Origin: Apostichopus japonicus
Lineage: Eukaryota > Echinodermata > Holothuroidea > Aspidochirotida > Stichopodidae
Direction: 5' to 3'
Length of the DNA: 64,000 nucleotides
NCBI RefSeq assembly: GCF_037975245.1
Contig: NC_092565.1
Coordinates: 5,932,999-5,996,998, forward strand
Made by a program: the position numbers and the translations under genes. Below, one piece after another: positions 38,935 to 51,765 of the stretch; positions within the stretch are counted from its first letter, which is position 1; each line of letters starts with the position of its first letter. The notes under the pieces were generated by a model that was not told the DNA's origin, did not search any database, and worked only from the letters and a program-made list of their open reading frames with translations.

Positions 38935-39408
38935 CCCAATTCCAAAATAAACTTCAGATTCGTAATCAGCGTGTCGCGAAGTACCAGAAAAGATACACAT
39001 TTATCGATTTTGCGACAACAATTTTTTTCACCTCAAACTTGAAAAAGTAAGACCGAAAAACTTTTACGACGAACAAAGGTTTAAAATCCTTTGTTGTCCC
39101 TAAAAGTTTTTCGCTTTTCTATTGTTCCACTGAAAAGTCGCAAACTGAGCCAAATAAAAGGGCGCTCGACGCATCTTGCCAGTGATACGTGATTTCAAAG
39201 CAGTCAAATCAAACCTTTGTTTGTCATCTTGAGTTTTATCTGGACATTTAGGAATAAATGGGTCAAATTTGGGCAAAAATTTGGGCAAAAAGTGCTTACG
39301 GTTTTTTTCGGTGAAAAAAACTTTTTGTCGCAAAGGCGATAAATGTGTATCTTTTCTGGTAGTTCGCGACACGCTGATTACGAATCTGAAGTTTATTTTG
39401 GAATTGGG
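38935..39408. repeat. Long hairpin inside each 921-bp unit (one copy shown)
   Basis: Arms 38935-39032 and 39310-39408 are inverted copies of about 98 bp with only a handful of mismatches, separated by a loop of 277 bases. The arms carry CAGATTCGTAATCAGCGTGT and its complement. The same pair is in every full unit. Confidence 0.92.
39054..39113. repeat. Short hairpin within the loop (one copy shown)
   Basis: CGAAAAACTTTTACGACGAA at the left and the imperfect inverse ending TAAAAGTTTTTCG at the right form a stem of about 26 bp with an 8-base loop. The arms are distinguishable: ACGACG on the left, TGTCCC on the right. Present in every unit. Confidence 0.85.
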
Positions 39409-42400
39409 TGTTTTGTGTGGGCGTTGGTGGGAGGGGGAGACAAAAAACCTGATTTATGAAAAAAAAATGGAAAGCATATAGACAAAAAGCCTTTCTCGGT
39501 CAAATAATTACACGAAATTGGTGTATAACAAAGACAAGAGTGTCTTCTACTTCACGTCTAATTTTAATGTCGATGGGTGTTTCAGAGAGGACAAGAGAGT
39601 GGGCTGAAAAGAGCGGGTCTTCCAAATTGTGCACTTATAAAGAACACGTATTTCTATCTTGTACTTTGGGACCACGTATCTCCCGAACGGAAGCAGATAT
39701 GGACCTGGGAGTTGCAGATTTGGGCTCCTGAGCATCGATTACTCCCTGTTACGTCTTTTGGGCTAAATCTATTTTGGGTCAATTTTTGGCAATTTTTATT
39801 TGCGCCAAAAATAGGTTTTTTGTCTGAAAAGTTAAAAAAGTACCTCTTTTTGGTACCCAATTCCAAAATAAACTTCAGATTCGTAATCAGCGTGTCGCGA
39901 AGTACCAGAAAAGATACACATTTATCGATTTTGCGACAACAATTTTTTTCACCTCAAACTTGAAAAAGTAAGACCGAAAAACTTTTACGACGAACAAAGG
40001 TTTAAAATCCTTTGTTGTCCCTAAAAGTTTTTCGCTTTTCTATTGTTCCACTGAAAAGTCGCAAACTGAGCCAAATAAAAGGGCGCTCGACGCATCTTGC
40101 CAGTGATACGTGATTTCAAAGCAGTCAAATCAAACCTTTGTTTGTCATCTTGAGTTTTATCTGGACATTTAGGAATAAATGGGTCAAATTTGGGCAAAAA
40201 TTTGGGCAAAAAGTGCTTACGGTTTTTTTCGGTGAAAAAAACTTTTTGTCGCAAAGGCGATAAATGTGTATCTTTTCTGGTAGTTCGCGACACGCTGATT
40301 ACGAATCTGAAGTTTATTTTGGAATTGGGTGTTTTGTGTGGGCGTTGGTGGGAGGGGGAGACAAAAAACCTGATTTATGAAAAAAAAATGGAAAGCATAT
40401 AGACAAAAAGCCTTTCTCGGTCAAATAATTACACGAAATTGGTGTATAACAAAGACAAGAGTGTCTTCTACTTCACGTCTAATTTTAATGTCGATGGGTG
40501 TTTCAGAGAGGACAAGAGAGTGGGCTGAAAAGAGCGGGTCTTCCAAATTGTGCACTTATAAAGAACACGTATTTCTATCTTGTACTTTGGGACCACGTAT
40601 CTCCCGAACGGAAGCAGATATGGACCTGGGAGTTGCAGATTTGGGCTCCTGAGCATCGATTACTCCCTGTTACGTCTTTTGGGCTAAATCTATTTTGGGT
40701 CAATTTTTGGCAATTTTTATTTGCGCCAAAAATAGGTTTTTTGTCTGAAAAGTTAAAAAAGTACCTCTTTTTGGTACCCAATTCCAAAATAAACTTCAGA
40801 TTCGTAATCAGCGTGTCGCGAAGTACCAGAAAAGATACACATTTATCGATTTTGCGACAACAATTTTTTTCACCTCAAACTTGAAAAAGTAAGACCGAAA
40901 AACTTTTACGACGAACAAAGGTTTAAAATCCTTTGTTGTCCCTAAAAGTTTTTCGCTTTTCTATTGTTCCACTGAAAAGTCGCAAACTGAGCCAAATAAA
41001 AGGGCGCTCGACGCATCTTGCCAGTGATACGTGATTTCAAAGCAGTCAAATCAAACCTTTGTTTGTCATCTTGAGTTTTATCTGGACATTTAGGAATAAA
41101 TGGGTCAAATTTGGGCAAAAATTTGGGCAAAAAGTGCTTACGGTTTTTTTCGGTGAAAAAAACTTTTTGTCGCAAAGGCGATAAATGTGTATCTTTTCTG
41201 GTAGTTCGCGACACGCTGATTACGAATCTGAAGTTTATTTTGGAATTGGGTGTTTTGTGTGGGCGTTGGTGGGAGGGGGAGACAAAAAACCTGATTTATG
41301 AAAAAAAAATGGAAAGCATATAGACAAAAAGCCTTTCTCGGTCAAATAATTACACGAAATTGGTGTATAACAAAGACAAGAGTGTCTTCTACTTCACGTC
41401 TAATTTTAATGTCGATGGGTGTTTCAGAGAGGACAAGAGAGTGGGCTGAAAAGAGCGGGTCTTCCAAATTGTGCACTTATAAAGAACACGTATTTCTATC
41501 TTGTACTTTGGGACCACGTATCTCCCGAACGGAAGCAGATATGGACCTGGGAGTTGCAGATTTGGGCTCCTGAGCATCGATTACTCCCTGTTACGTCTTT
41601 TGGGCTAAATCTATTTTGGGTCAATTTTTGGCAATTTTTATTTGCGCCAAAAATAGGTTTTTTGTCTGAAAAGTTAAAAAAGTACCTCTTTTTGGTACCC
41701 AATTCCAAAATAAACTTCAGATTCGTAATCAGCGTGTCGCGAAGTACCAGAAAAGATACACATTTATCGATTTTGCGACAACAATTTTTTTCACCTCAAA
41801 CTTGAAAAAGTAAGACCGAAAAACTTTTACGACGAACAAAGGTTTAAAATCCTTTGTTGTCCCTAAAAGTTTTTCGCTTTTCTATTGTTCCACTGAAAAG
41901 TCGCAAACTGAGCCAAATAAAAGGGCGCTCGACGCATCTTGCCAGTGATACGTGATTTCAAAGCAGTCAAATCAAACCTTTGTTTGTCATCTTGAGTTTT
42001 ATCTGGACATTTAGGAATAAATGGGTCAAATTTGGGCAAAAATTTGGGCAAAAAGTGCTTACGGTTTTTTTCGGTGAAAAAAACTTTTTGTCGCAAAGGC
42101 GATAAATGTGTATCTTTTCTGGTAGTTCGCGACACGCTGATTACGAATCTGAAGTTTATTTTGGAATTGGGTGTTTTGTGTGGGCGTTGGTGGGAGGGGG
42201 AGACAAAAAACCTGATTTATGAAAAAAAAATGGAAAGCATATAGACAAAAAGCCTTTCTCGGTCAAATAATTACACGAAATTGGTGTATAACAAAGACAA
42301 GAGTGTCTTCTACTTCACGTCTAATTTTAATGTCGATGGGTGTTTCAGAGAGGACAAGAGAGTGGGCTGAAAAGAGCGGGTCTTCCAAATTGTGCACTTA

Positions 42401-43485
42401 TAAAGAACACGTATTTCTATCTTGTACTTTGGGACCACGTATCTCCCGAACGGAAGCAGATATGGACCTGGGAGTTGCAGATTTGGGCTCCTGAGCATCG
42501 ATTACTCCCTGTTACGTCTTTTGGGCTAAATCTATTTTGGGTCAATTTTTGGCAATTTTTATTTGCGCCAAAAATAGGTTTTTTGTCTGAAAAGTTAAAA
42601 AAGTACCTCTTTTTGGTACCCAATTCCAAAATAAACTTCAGATTCGTAATCAGCGTGTCGCGAAGTACCAGAAAAGATACACATTTATCGATTTTGCGAC
42701 AACAATTTTTTTCACCTCAAACTTGAAAAAGTAAGACCGAAAAACTTTTACGACGAACAAAGGTTTAAAATCCTTTGTTGTCCCTAAAAGTTTTTCGCTT
42801 TTCTATTGTTCCACTGAAAAGTCGCAAACTGAGCCAAATAAAAGGGCGCTCGACGCATCTTGCCAGTGATACGTGATTTCAAAGCAGTCAAATCAAACCT
42901 TTGTTTGTCATCTTGAGTTTTATCTGGACATTTAGGAATAAATGGGTCAAATTTGGGCAAAAATTTGGGCAAAAAGTGCTTACGGTTTTTTTCGGTGAAA
43001 AAAACTTTTTGTCGCAAAGGCGATAAATGTGTATCTTTTCTGGTACTTCGCGACACGCTGATTACGAATCTGAAGTTTATTTTGGAATTGGGTGTTGTGT
43101 GTGGGCGTTGGTGGGAGGGGGAGACAAAAAACCTGATTTATGAAAAAAATGGAAAGCATATAGACCAAAAGCCTTTCTCGGTCAAATAATTACACGAAAT
43201 TGGTGTATAACAAAGACAAGAGTGTCTTCTACTTCACGTCTAATTTTAATGTCGATGGGTGTTTCAGAGAGGACAAGAGAGTGGGCTGAAAAGAGCGGGT
43301 CTTCCAAATTGTGCACTTATAAAGAACACGTATTTCTATCTTGTACTTTGGGACCACGTTTCTCCCGAACGGAAGCAGATATGGACCTGGGAGTTGTAGA
43401 TTTGGGCTCTTGAGCATCGATTACTCCCTGTTACGTAATTTGGGCTAAATCGATTTTGGGTCAATTTTGGCAAAAACTGCAAGGG

Positions 43486-43544
43486 GAAAAACTTTTAGGG
43501 ACAACAAAAGATTTGATAACTTTTGTTCGTCGTAAATGTTTTTC
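43486..43544. repeat. Right-end hairpin in flipped orientation
   Basis: Here the arm with AGGGACAAC comes first and the arm with GTTCGTCGT second, the reverse of the order in the internal units (39054-39113), while the sequence to the right (TTTTCTATTGTTCC...GCAAACTGA) keeps the normal orientation. Confidence 0.8.
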
Positions 43545-43672
43545 GGTTTTCTATTGTTCCTATGAAGTTGCAAACTGACAAAAAGAAGAGTCTAGAGAGG
43601 GCGCTCGACTTTCTTCTTCCATTATGAAGTTGTAATATTAGAAACGAGCATTATTACTCAACAGCTACTGTG

Positions 43673-44177
43673 GTGCTCTGGACTGAGAGAGACAGACAAT
43701 CACTGTCATGAGTTCAAGCCCCAGAGACAGCATTTTGATCTTTTGGGATTTCCTCCTTCCATTCTGATGTTGAAATATTAGAAACAAACATTATTTCTCA
43801 ACAGTTGCTGTGGCGCAGTGGTTAGTGCTCTGGACTGAGAGAGACAGACAAACACACTCTCATGAGTTCAAGCCTCAGAGACAGCATTTTGATCTTTTGC
43901 CATTTCCTCCTTCCATTCTGAAGTTGAAATATTGAAAACGAGCATTATTTCTCAACAGTTGCAGTGGTTAGTGCTCTGGACTGAGAGAGACAGACAAACA
44001 CACTGTCATGAGTTCAAGCCCCAGAGACAGCATTTTGACCTTTTGGGATTTCCTCCTTCCATTCTGAAGTTGAAATATTAGAAACGAACATAATTTCTCA
44101 ACAGTTGCTGTGGTGCAGTGGTTAGTGCTCTGGACTGAGAGAGACAGACAAACACACTGTCATGAGTTCAAGACCCA
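43673..44177 (+). repeat. tRNA-like module array, family A, right arm
   Basis: Four copies on the + strand near 43673, 43806, 43960 and 44106, with GTGGCGCAGTGGTTAGTGCT or reduced versions and GAGTTCAAGCCCCAG. The first and third have deletions in or around the A-box-like stretch. Confidence 0.7.
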
Positions 44178-44249
44178 ACCAGAGCCTTTTACTTTTCTGT
44201 TCTTTGGAGCAGGTGGAAGTATAAAGGTAAGAAACGAAGGTTATTTCAT

Positions 44250-44325
44250 TGGGAACCAAAATGGTGTAATGGGTAGTTCCGTCTGCGATGATATTGAGCA
44301 GCTAGGTTCAAGCCCTGGGTGGGTG
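44250..44325 (+). repeat. tRNA-like module, family B, right arm
   Basis: AATGGTGTAATGGGTAGTTCC and AGGTTCAAGCCCTGG, mirroring 36655-36722. Confidence 0.6.
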
Positions 44326-44339
44326 AGTGAGTGAATTCT

Positions 44340-44520
44340 GTAAAAGGAGTTCGCCGGTACCCCTCCCCCTGACAAGGTACCCATGCGAGTTGCGCAGCCT
44401 CCCTCTATCTGACAAAGTTCCCAAGCGGCACCCAAGTCGGCTGCCACACCTCTCCCTGACAAGGTTCCCAAGCGGGTGAAGTGAGTTGGCTACTACCCCT
44501 CTCCCTGACAAGGTACAGTG
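44340..44520. repeat. GAACCTTGTCAG minisatellite, right arm
   Basis: Inverted counterpart of 36456-36640 (units with CCTCTCCCTGACAAGG). Confidence 0.85.
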
Positions 44521-44634
44521 GAGAGGTCTCCCCTATTCCTGATGTTCAGTGAAGGAGAAAATATTTTATAAAACACCCAAGGCCCAACAACTGGATCTTT
44601 AAATATTTGAAATGCATCTTATTTTAGCATCTCA

Positions 44635-44700
44635 CCTTATGGTCTAGTTGTAGATTAAAATAATAGGCATCACAAGGTCCCTGGTTCAATTTCAACTAAT
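44635..44700 (+). repeat. tRNA-like module, family C, right arm
   Basis: TATGGTCTAGTTGTAGATT and CCTGGTTCAATTTC, mirroring 36310-36390. Confidence 0.45.
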
Positions 44701-47700
44701 GCAATTCTTTTTATTCTTCCAGTGAAAGCACAAGTAAGAAAAAACTCGCCGCCGATTTTTCATATCTTGTTTTGCAGCTGACAAGTAAAAAAGTAACCAC
44801 AATATGTCCACTTAGGGCCAACAAAATATTGTATCTATATCAAACCACCCGAAGAGAGGAGTTTTAGCATTCTTTAGACAGGGGGCAAAGAATAGTGATT
44901 CCTTGCCATATAATTTGCACAAAATCCCACTTGGCTATCTAACTGATGTAGAGTCTAGTGAGTTAACATTTGTTCAAGAAATTAAGTGATAACCATAAAT
45001 GATCAGACATTTCAAACTCCCTAGACCACAGAAAGTGTACTAACTCACTCTTTGGACATCAACCTATTCAGTCACTGATAACGTTTTTACAGTACATATG
45101 TTTTATGCCCAAAAAGGGTTTAAAATCCAGAAAGAACAGTCTTCATCTTATCTGAAATATAGACCCATGAATGTTGAATATGTATGAGTAAATAGACATA
45201 ACCTTTTAACTTTTTTGAGTTAGCAAATCAGCTCTGCCACCAACCTACCTCTTCAATATACAGCTTTGATTTTGAAGCTATATATGTCCACAAGAATTTC
45301 AGGCTTTTGGCAGCTGATGACTCCAATATACATTTGACCTCTTAGCAGAACTGCTCAAAGTGTGATGCTTAGTGAGGGGGACCTACCACCTAACTATGAC
45401 ATTTAACCGATGCTACAGATGTTCACTAAACTTGACTTCAAAGTTTTTGTATTTTGGCCGCTGATGACCTCAATTGACCTTTGACTCCGCTCAGTAACTG
45501 GATCAGCCAAAGAATTCAGTGCTGTAAATTTACATCCTAATTTTCATGAAATTCATGCAAGATATGCTTGCATCATCACATGACTATCCTTAACGAAAAA
45601 CCTTTCATAATTTCCATCTGCAAATCTGAGAAAATTTTCAACACGATACCTGTGAGAAGAGCACTTTTGAAAACATGCAAGAGAGAAAAAAAAACACTGT
45701 TTTTTTTATGTGCAGGGCAGAGATGGTCTTATGGTATTGCAGAAGTATTCAAGACTATGCATGAAATATAGATAGATTTCTCCAGAAAAAATGCTGCCAA
45801 AATGTAACTTAAAATTTAGGAAAGCAGTTTTTCAAGTATTGTAAGTACAGCTTTCATAACAGTATTCTCCATTTTATCTCTTGCTATTTCAAGGGAAAAA
45901 AACTGCATATCCTTAGTGCTTCAATATTTACACACATGGTCATACAAAACAAAAAGTAGAAAAGCTTAAATATATATATATAATATATATACATATATCT
46001 TTTAAGAAGCTGCAACATCGGCGGCTCAAAAAGTTTGTGATCCTGAAAGTTTGAAACCGGCAGGACTAGCTGGATCGAATCACTCTCCAATTCTTCTTCA
46101 ACTTTAGTCCTATTTCTAATCCCTCTGTCTTCTTCTGCCTTCAGGAGGTCATCGTCTGGTAAGCCTTTCCTGATCTGCTCCGAGTTAGACCGTACTTTAC
46201 TCGGAGATGGGATGGAGGCTTTCATGTCATTAATGAGACTAGAGAAGGGATCTGAATCGGCTACAGGGGCTTGGGATTCCAATTTATTGTCTCTGTCTGA
46301 TGTTACGTCATCTTCCCAAGTCTCTTCCAAATTTAAGTCTTCTGGAGGTCTCTCAGGGAGCTGTTCCGTGGTGGACACCATAGGTGGTTCTGTCAAAAAA
46401 AAGAGTATGAAAGAAAATTACTAGATAGGAATACACAAGCCATGTAGACAAAAGTACTCTGCATAAAGTGTAGATCACGCATGTTAAATTTGAAGACTCG
46501 AATGAGTCAATGATAGCCAATAATTTTAAGGGCGAACACAAATTGCTTTGGGTGATGGGAGGGGGTGGGGGAGTATCACTTTCTTGGTGGGAGGGGGTCA
46601 GAGCCACAGACAGAGATGTAAGAACATTTATTGATTTCCCTAACTTATGTAATGTCAGAAATGTCCACAAACTGTCTAGTATTGTTGTATCAACTACAGT
46701 AGTTACAGAATATTATAATAAAATGTAACAAAAAATTTTAAAAAAAAGGAAGGCCAAAAGTGTTTGAGTTGCAATATATTTACAAGCTACAGTATATTAC
46801 AATGGAAAGATATGAAGGAAAACTTCATAAAAAAGATGACTTTAGAAACAATCCTCAGTTAATTTGTTGTGAACTGTTGAAAAACAGTGCTATCAGGCCT
46901 GGCTGGATTTTTTATGCCACTTTTAATTTTTGAGGGAACGACCCTTTCATTTGCCGAGGTTCATCGGTTTAGAGTGACAAGAAATACTTTAACCATTTAG
47001 CTCAGATCCAACACAAAATCACAAAAAGAGTTTTACCTGTCTCAAATGACATGTTTACAGTGGTAGTACAAATTTGTGAACTTTTAGACAGATGGTGTTT
47101 TATTTTCATTCAATGGGTGCAAGGGTGTTGTTGTTTTAATATCAAGTTAAAGGAACATGCTTTGGTTAAGTGAGTTATTAGAATTTATGTAAAGCAATGG
47201 GTTAACATTAACATTAAAGCCTGTACTAGAAGAGCTGATACCATCATCAAGTCAGCCTTTAAAGGAACATACCTGAGGTTAAGCATATTTTAATGGTGAA
47301 TAGCTTGAAACTGGATCAGCAGTGTATGAGTGTAAAATCTCAAATTAACCTTGTTCTGGTGGACTACAACATTATTGTGCCTAAATTCAGACTACATTTG
47401 TCATTTAGGTAGATACTGAAGAAGTGAAGGATATGAAGTCATGCTGTCGAGGAAGGAAACATTTCTTTTACAATTTTATTAATTCTTATTCTCATTTCAT
47501 TATCTGACAACAACACGGATGGAGAAATGTACTACATCTCAACCTGCCCATAATCTGAAAGCAAAGCCAGAATATTAAAGTGGAGGGTGGAGTGGAGGCA
47601 ATAAGTAAGTGTTTACTATTTTGATTACATGTGCTGAAAGTTTCTCCATTTTGTTTATCATTATATTGATGATAATACTAGAGTTTGTGTTAATGGAAAA

Positions 47701-50700
47701 AAAAATGCCCTATATCTTTGCACTTGTGTAGCAAGTCAGTCAATTTCTTAGCAAGATTCGCTCGGGTAAATGGAGCAACAGAGTTCGGAGTGGGTTTAGT
47801 TGTACTGGATATGTGTTTTGGTGGGGTTACAGACAAAATCTAAGAGATGGGGAATCTAGGTCCCACCCTTGGCAGTGCATCCAAAACAGCACAATACTAA
47901 GTAACTGGGTGTTTATTTACAAATAAATTACAAGTCTTTAATTGAGATGGAGAACAACACACAATAACTGCAATGTCCCTAAATATTCCACTAAGACCTG
48001 CCCCCCCCCCCCTCCCATTGACCAATTCTCTCCTAGTCTCTTTACGTGTAGCGTTTCCAGAAAGATCTGGCATGACCCGACATTAATATTGTTACACCCT
48101 TTTCAAGATATTCCTCTAAATATATTTATATTTATATCTATGGGGTTATAGGAAAAAATTATCACTGCACAGAACAAAGCCTTATTTGTCAAAACAAACG
48201 TGACACAATGCACGTACAATTTAAGGGAAACCCCCCACCCAAAAAAAAAAAATAATGCACAGTTGCACTATGTGGTAAAACTAATGGCAGGTATAATATT
48301 GTTTCCAATACACTAGTAACTGCACAGCTACTTTCATGATGGGTAAAAAGGACTATTTGCTTTGTGTGAATACTTATTCAGTTCTAGGAAAAAGGGACGA
48401 GCTTGTTATGCTTACAATATTCACCAAAAAAAATACTTAACACTAAATCTGAGGATGAAGGAAATAAACTTGATGTATACTTTAACGTTCAGAAAATTCC
48501 ACTCTCCTCAACTCTGTTGTACTCCCTCGATTCGGTAAGACTGAATATTACTAAGTGATATTTCATCACAGTTAGGGATACTTCTTTCCGGGGGTGGGGT
48601 GGGGTTGGCGGGTACAACAAATTTAACAACTGCACTCATTCAATACAAAAACTTGGTATCAATTTCATATAAGTTAGGTAACATCTTCGCTTGCAAACTA
48701 CCATAAATAGAACATTTTAAGCAAATTTAAATGTCCCTGATTTATGCTTGACACTCCTGTTAAACGCGCTCAGGTTTATTTAGCAGCGAAGTCAATCTTT
48801 GTACTCATTGGTTAGTTTTGAAATTCATTCCAACCTTCTTCGCACATGACCATATCTGTGACCTGCTCGCAAACAATAGTCCAACAAACCATTGTCTCCA
48901 GCAAACTGCTACCAATCATATTATACAATGCGAACATCATATCCATCTTGTATCTCAACGTACCAAACCCAAATGGAAGAAACTTGAAAATGTACCTGGC
49001 TCTTCCTCCTTCTGTACGGCTTTATGAGATTGAAAGACCCGTTGACCTAGCATCTTGATCTCTGCTACCAGTCTCTTCACGGAATCCTCTGATTTTACTA
49101 CGCTGTCCTTCAACGTCTAAGCAGAAAGATGGATTAATAATCAATCACGCAAAGATGGATTAGTTATCAATCACGCAAAGATGGATTAGTAATCAATCAC
49201 GCAAAGATGCATTAATAATCATTGCTTACAGATTTCTCTTTTGTAATACAACCCACAGGGGAAATGAATTCCACCCCACCAAGATGGGGAATATTTTCAC
49301 TTTCATTAAATGACGTGTTAACTTTTTTCCCCCAAGGTCTGTTCATACCACCGTCTCTTATGCTATTGTCGCGTTACAGGAGCAGACGTCACTTACTCTC
49401 TTCGTTGGGATCTGGGTAGGAGTTGAAATTTAAGCCCCAATGAATGAGCTGCAGCTTGCAGATTAAACACCAAATGCTTCATCACCTACAGCAGTGGGTA
49501 GTTTCACTTAGCATTCTATTAAACATGAAATGTAGTGTAAGTAATGAAACTTGAAATTTTGACCATGTTACATGATGTTGCATGTTAGTCGCAATGTAAC
49601 ATTGCATCTAATGATATTAAACACCAACAATATTAGGACAGCCCTTGAACAAAGCAATTAAACTTACATTAAACTAATGAACTATACTCAAATTGACAGT
49701 TAGATGATCGGTTAATTAATAGTTTTGTCATCTCACCTTCATTCTGTCATGGATTGCTTCTTAAGTCATCTTAGTTCCTTGCATACCTTGAAGGTAGCCA
49801 TCTTTATCAATCATATCTTTCCTGTCGACGAAAAAAGAAACGAATGAAACTTGCCTAATAAACTCCCTTGTTATGGGATCTTAGCATCTATTACGATTAA
49901 AACATAAGACAAGATGGCAATCCATGGCATCTCATCTCTTCTATGATGGAATGGATCTACAATGAACTTTGACCTTGACCCTTAACAACTGCATAAGTTC
50001 TATTTAATTTGTCCCATTATAGTCTACATATTTTGTGGTTTAGGACATATAGGACATATTTAAAATATACAGCTAAATGAATGGTAGGTAGGAGATTCAG
50101 CATACAACCATATGCACATGATACACATAGACCAAATGAATTTCTGATACATGTATAATGGACATGTATTTGTGTATGTGGTGGGAGGGGGCTACTAAGT
50201 AGAAGAGACCTGTTCAAGAAATATGTGCATGTTTTAAAGGATCGTTAAAAAAAGACAAATTAGAATTATAACATACTCACCAGGCTTTTTCAAATGCTTG
50301 TTAATTGAAGTCCTGTTGACAAAAAGTGGAGAGTCAATGAATGACCTTTGCAGGTGTATGTTCTTAGACAAGTCAACTTGGTAAATTTCTCTGTTTGAAT
50401 CTCCACTGCTAGCTTATATCTCCACTACTAGATATCATTGGTGTATCTGCATTCCTTATGTGATCCAAATTGGTATTTACATTCCTTATGTGACCCAACT
50501 TTTATTAATGTCTCTACCTGTGTTTTATTTTGGGGGATTGAAATGGGCGTATGAGTTATGAAAACTAACCTTATTAAATGAATATTTCCTCTTTGTTTGT
50601 TATCTATTATTCTCTGTCAGTACAAATACTTCCTAATAATAGACAAACTTTGTAAAAAAAATCCATAGGAGACACTAATAGTGTTAATAACAACAAAAGA

Positions 50701-51765
50701 ATGCGTACGAAGGAAGCTGATATATTTAGTGAGATGTGTTTCTTAAATTATAATTAATATTAAATATTTTTAATATGTACACAAAATACCACTTTGGATA
50801 ACTGTTCTACAAGAAGAAATAAGTTTCAAATACAGTATTTTTTATACATGGGATTAGTATTGGAATAAAGAAGGTTGGATTTTATAATCTTCCTTATTAC
50901 TTATTTAAAAGTGTAGGACTGGGTTTTCCAAGACCGTTTTTTTGGTTTACGAGCATGTACAGTGGTTTGGCAATGCATTGATTTAGACTTTTAAAGAAAA
51001 AGGGATTAAGTACGTAACAAAATTAGGCTTTATGCACACTGTTCCATAACAAACTGTAAAAGGATTAGTGTAATCTCTACAATTGTTTGTTGCTGTTTTC
51101 CCAAGACTCTGTATCAGATTCCATTTCACTTTCATAGTCCTCCTCATATGGATCAACTGGAACAAAAAAAATTATAAATTCTATGAATGATATCTGACAT
51201 TGCAGAATTAGGCATGAACCCAACAGGTAATTGAATTGCCACTGGTAGTAGTTTTACTGAAGTGTAATCTTTTTGGCAAACAGGTATTGAAAAACCCCAA
51301 TCTGCTCTTCTCTAGCTATGGTGGTTAGCACAATATAGCTATCTCTAATTCTTCAGCATCAATTTAAGATACAGTACTTTACTGAGTATTTTCTAGTGTT
51401 TTTATTTTCTAGCAGAAGCAAAAGAAACAGGTCTATGCAGTCACGCTTGTGTGTATGGATGTATATATGTAAGTGACATGCATGTGATGCCACTTGTAAA
51501 CATAGTAACTTGATACTTAAGGCAAACTTCAGTTGAGCTCATACTAGGTAGGTAGAATACCTTTTTGTGAGTACATGGTCCCTATTGCTTTTGGTTGAGG
51601 TCAAAGTTCATCTGAGGTAAAATACTGTTAACCTTTTAATCATCGTAATTTGAGACAAACTTCAATTAAAATCATGCTTGTTATGTAGATTATTCATAGT
51701 GAGTATATGGTCCCTATTGTTTTTCTCAAAGGTCAACAGATGTCAAACACTGACAACCTTGTAAA

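Larger units (their letters stand above)
37691..43609 (+). repeat. Satellite-like array of 921-bp units at the palindrome axis
   Basis: Five full 921-bp periods are seen (landmark frames at 38656, 39577, 40498, 41419, 42340), with internal copies apparently identical in all tracked reading frames and diverged, partly deleted units at both ends. The first junction is 909 bp because a 12-bp TTTGGGCAAAAA duplication is missing. The module with TATCTCCCGAACGGAAGC occurs seven times. All units share one orientation. The array begins GTCGAGCGC and ends GCGCTCGAC, and the latter also recurs inside each unit (38253, 39162, 40083, 41004, 41925, 42846). Open frames of 60-128 codons recur only because the DNA is repeated. 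Confidence 0.95.

Noticed and set aside
38191-43417. Many recurring open frames of 60-128 codons in the 921-bp array, on both strands
   Set aside because: They recur only because the DNA is tandemly repeated, overlap each other on both strands across inverted repeats, and show no domain or codon bias suggesting protein.
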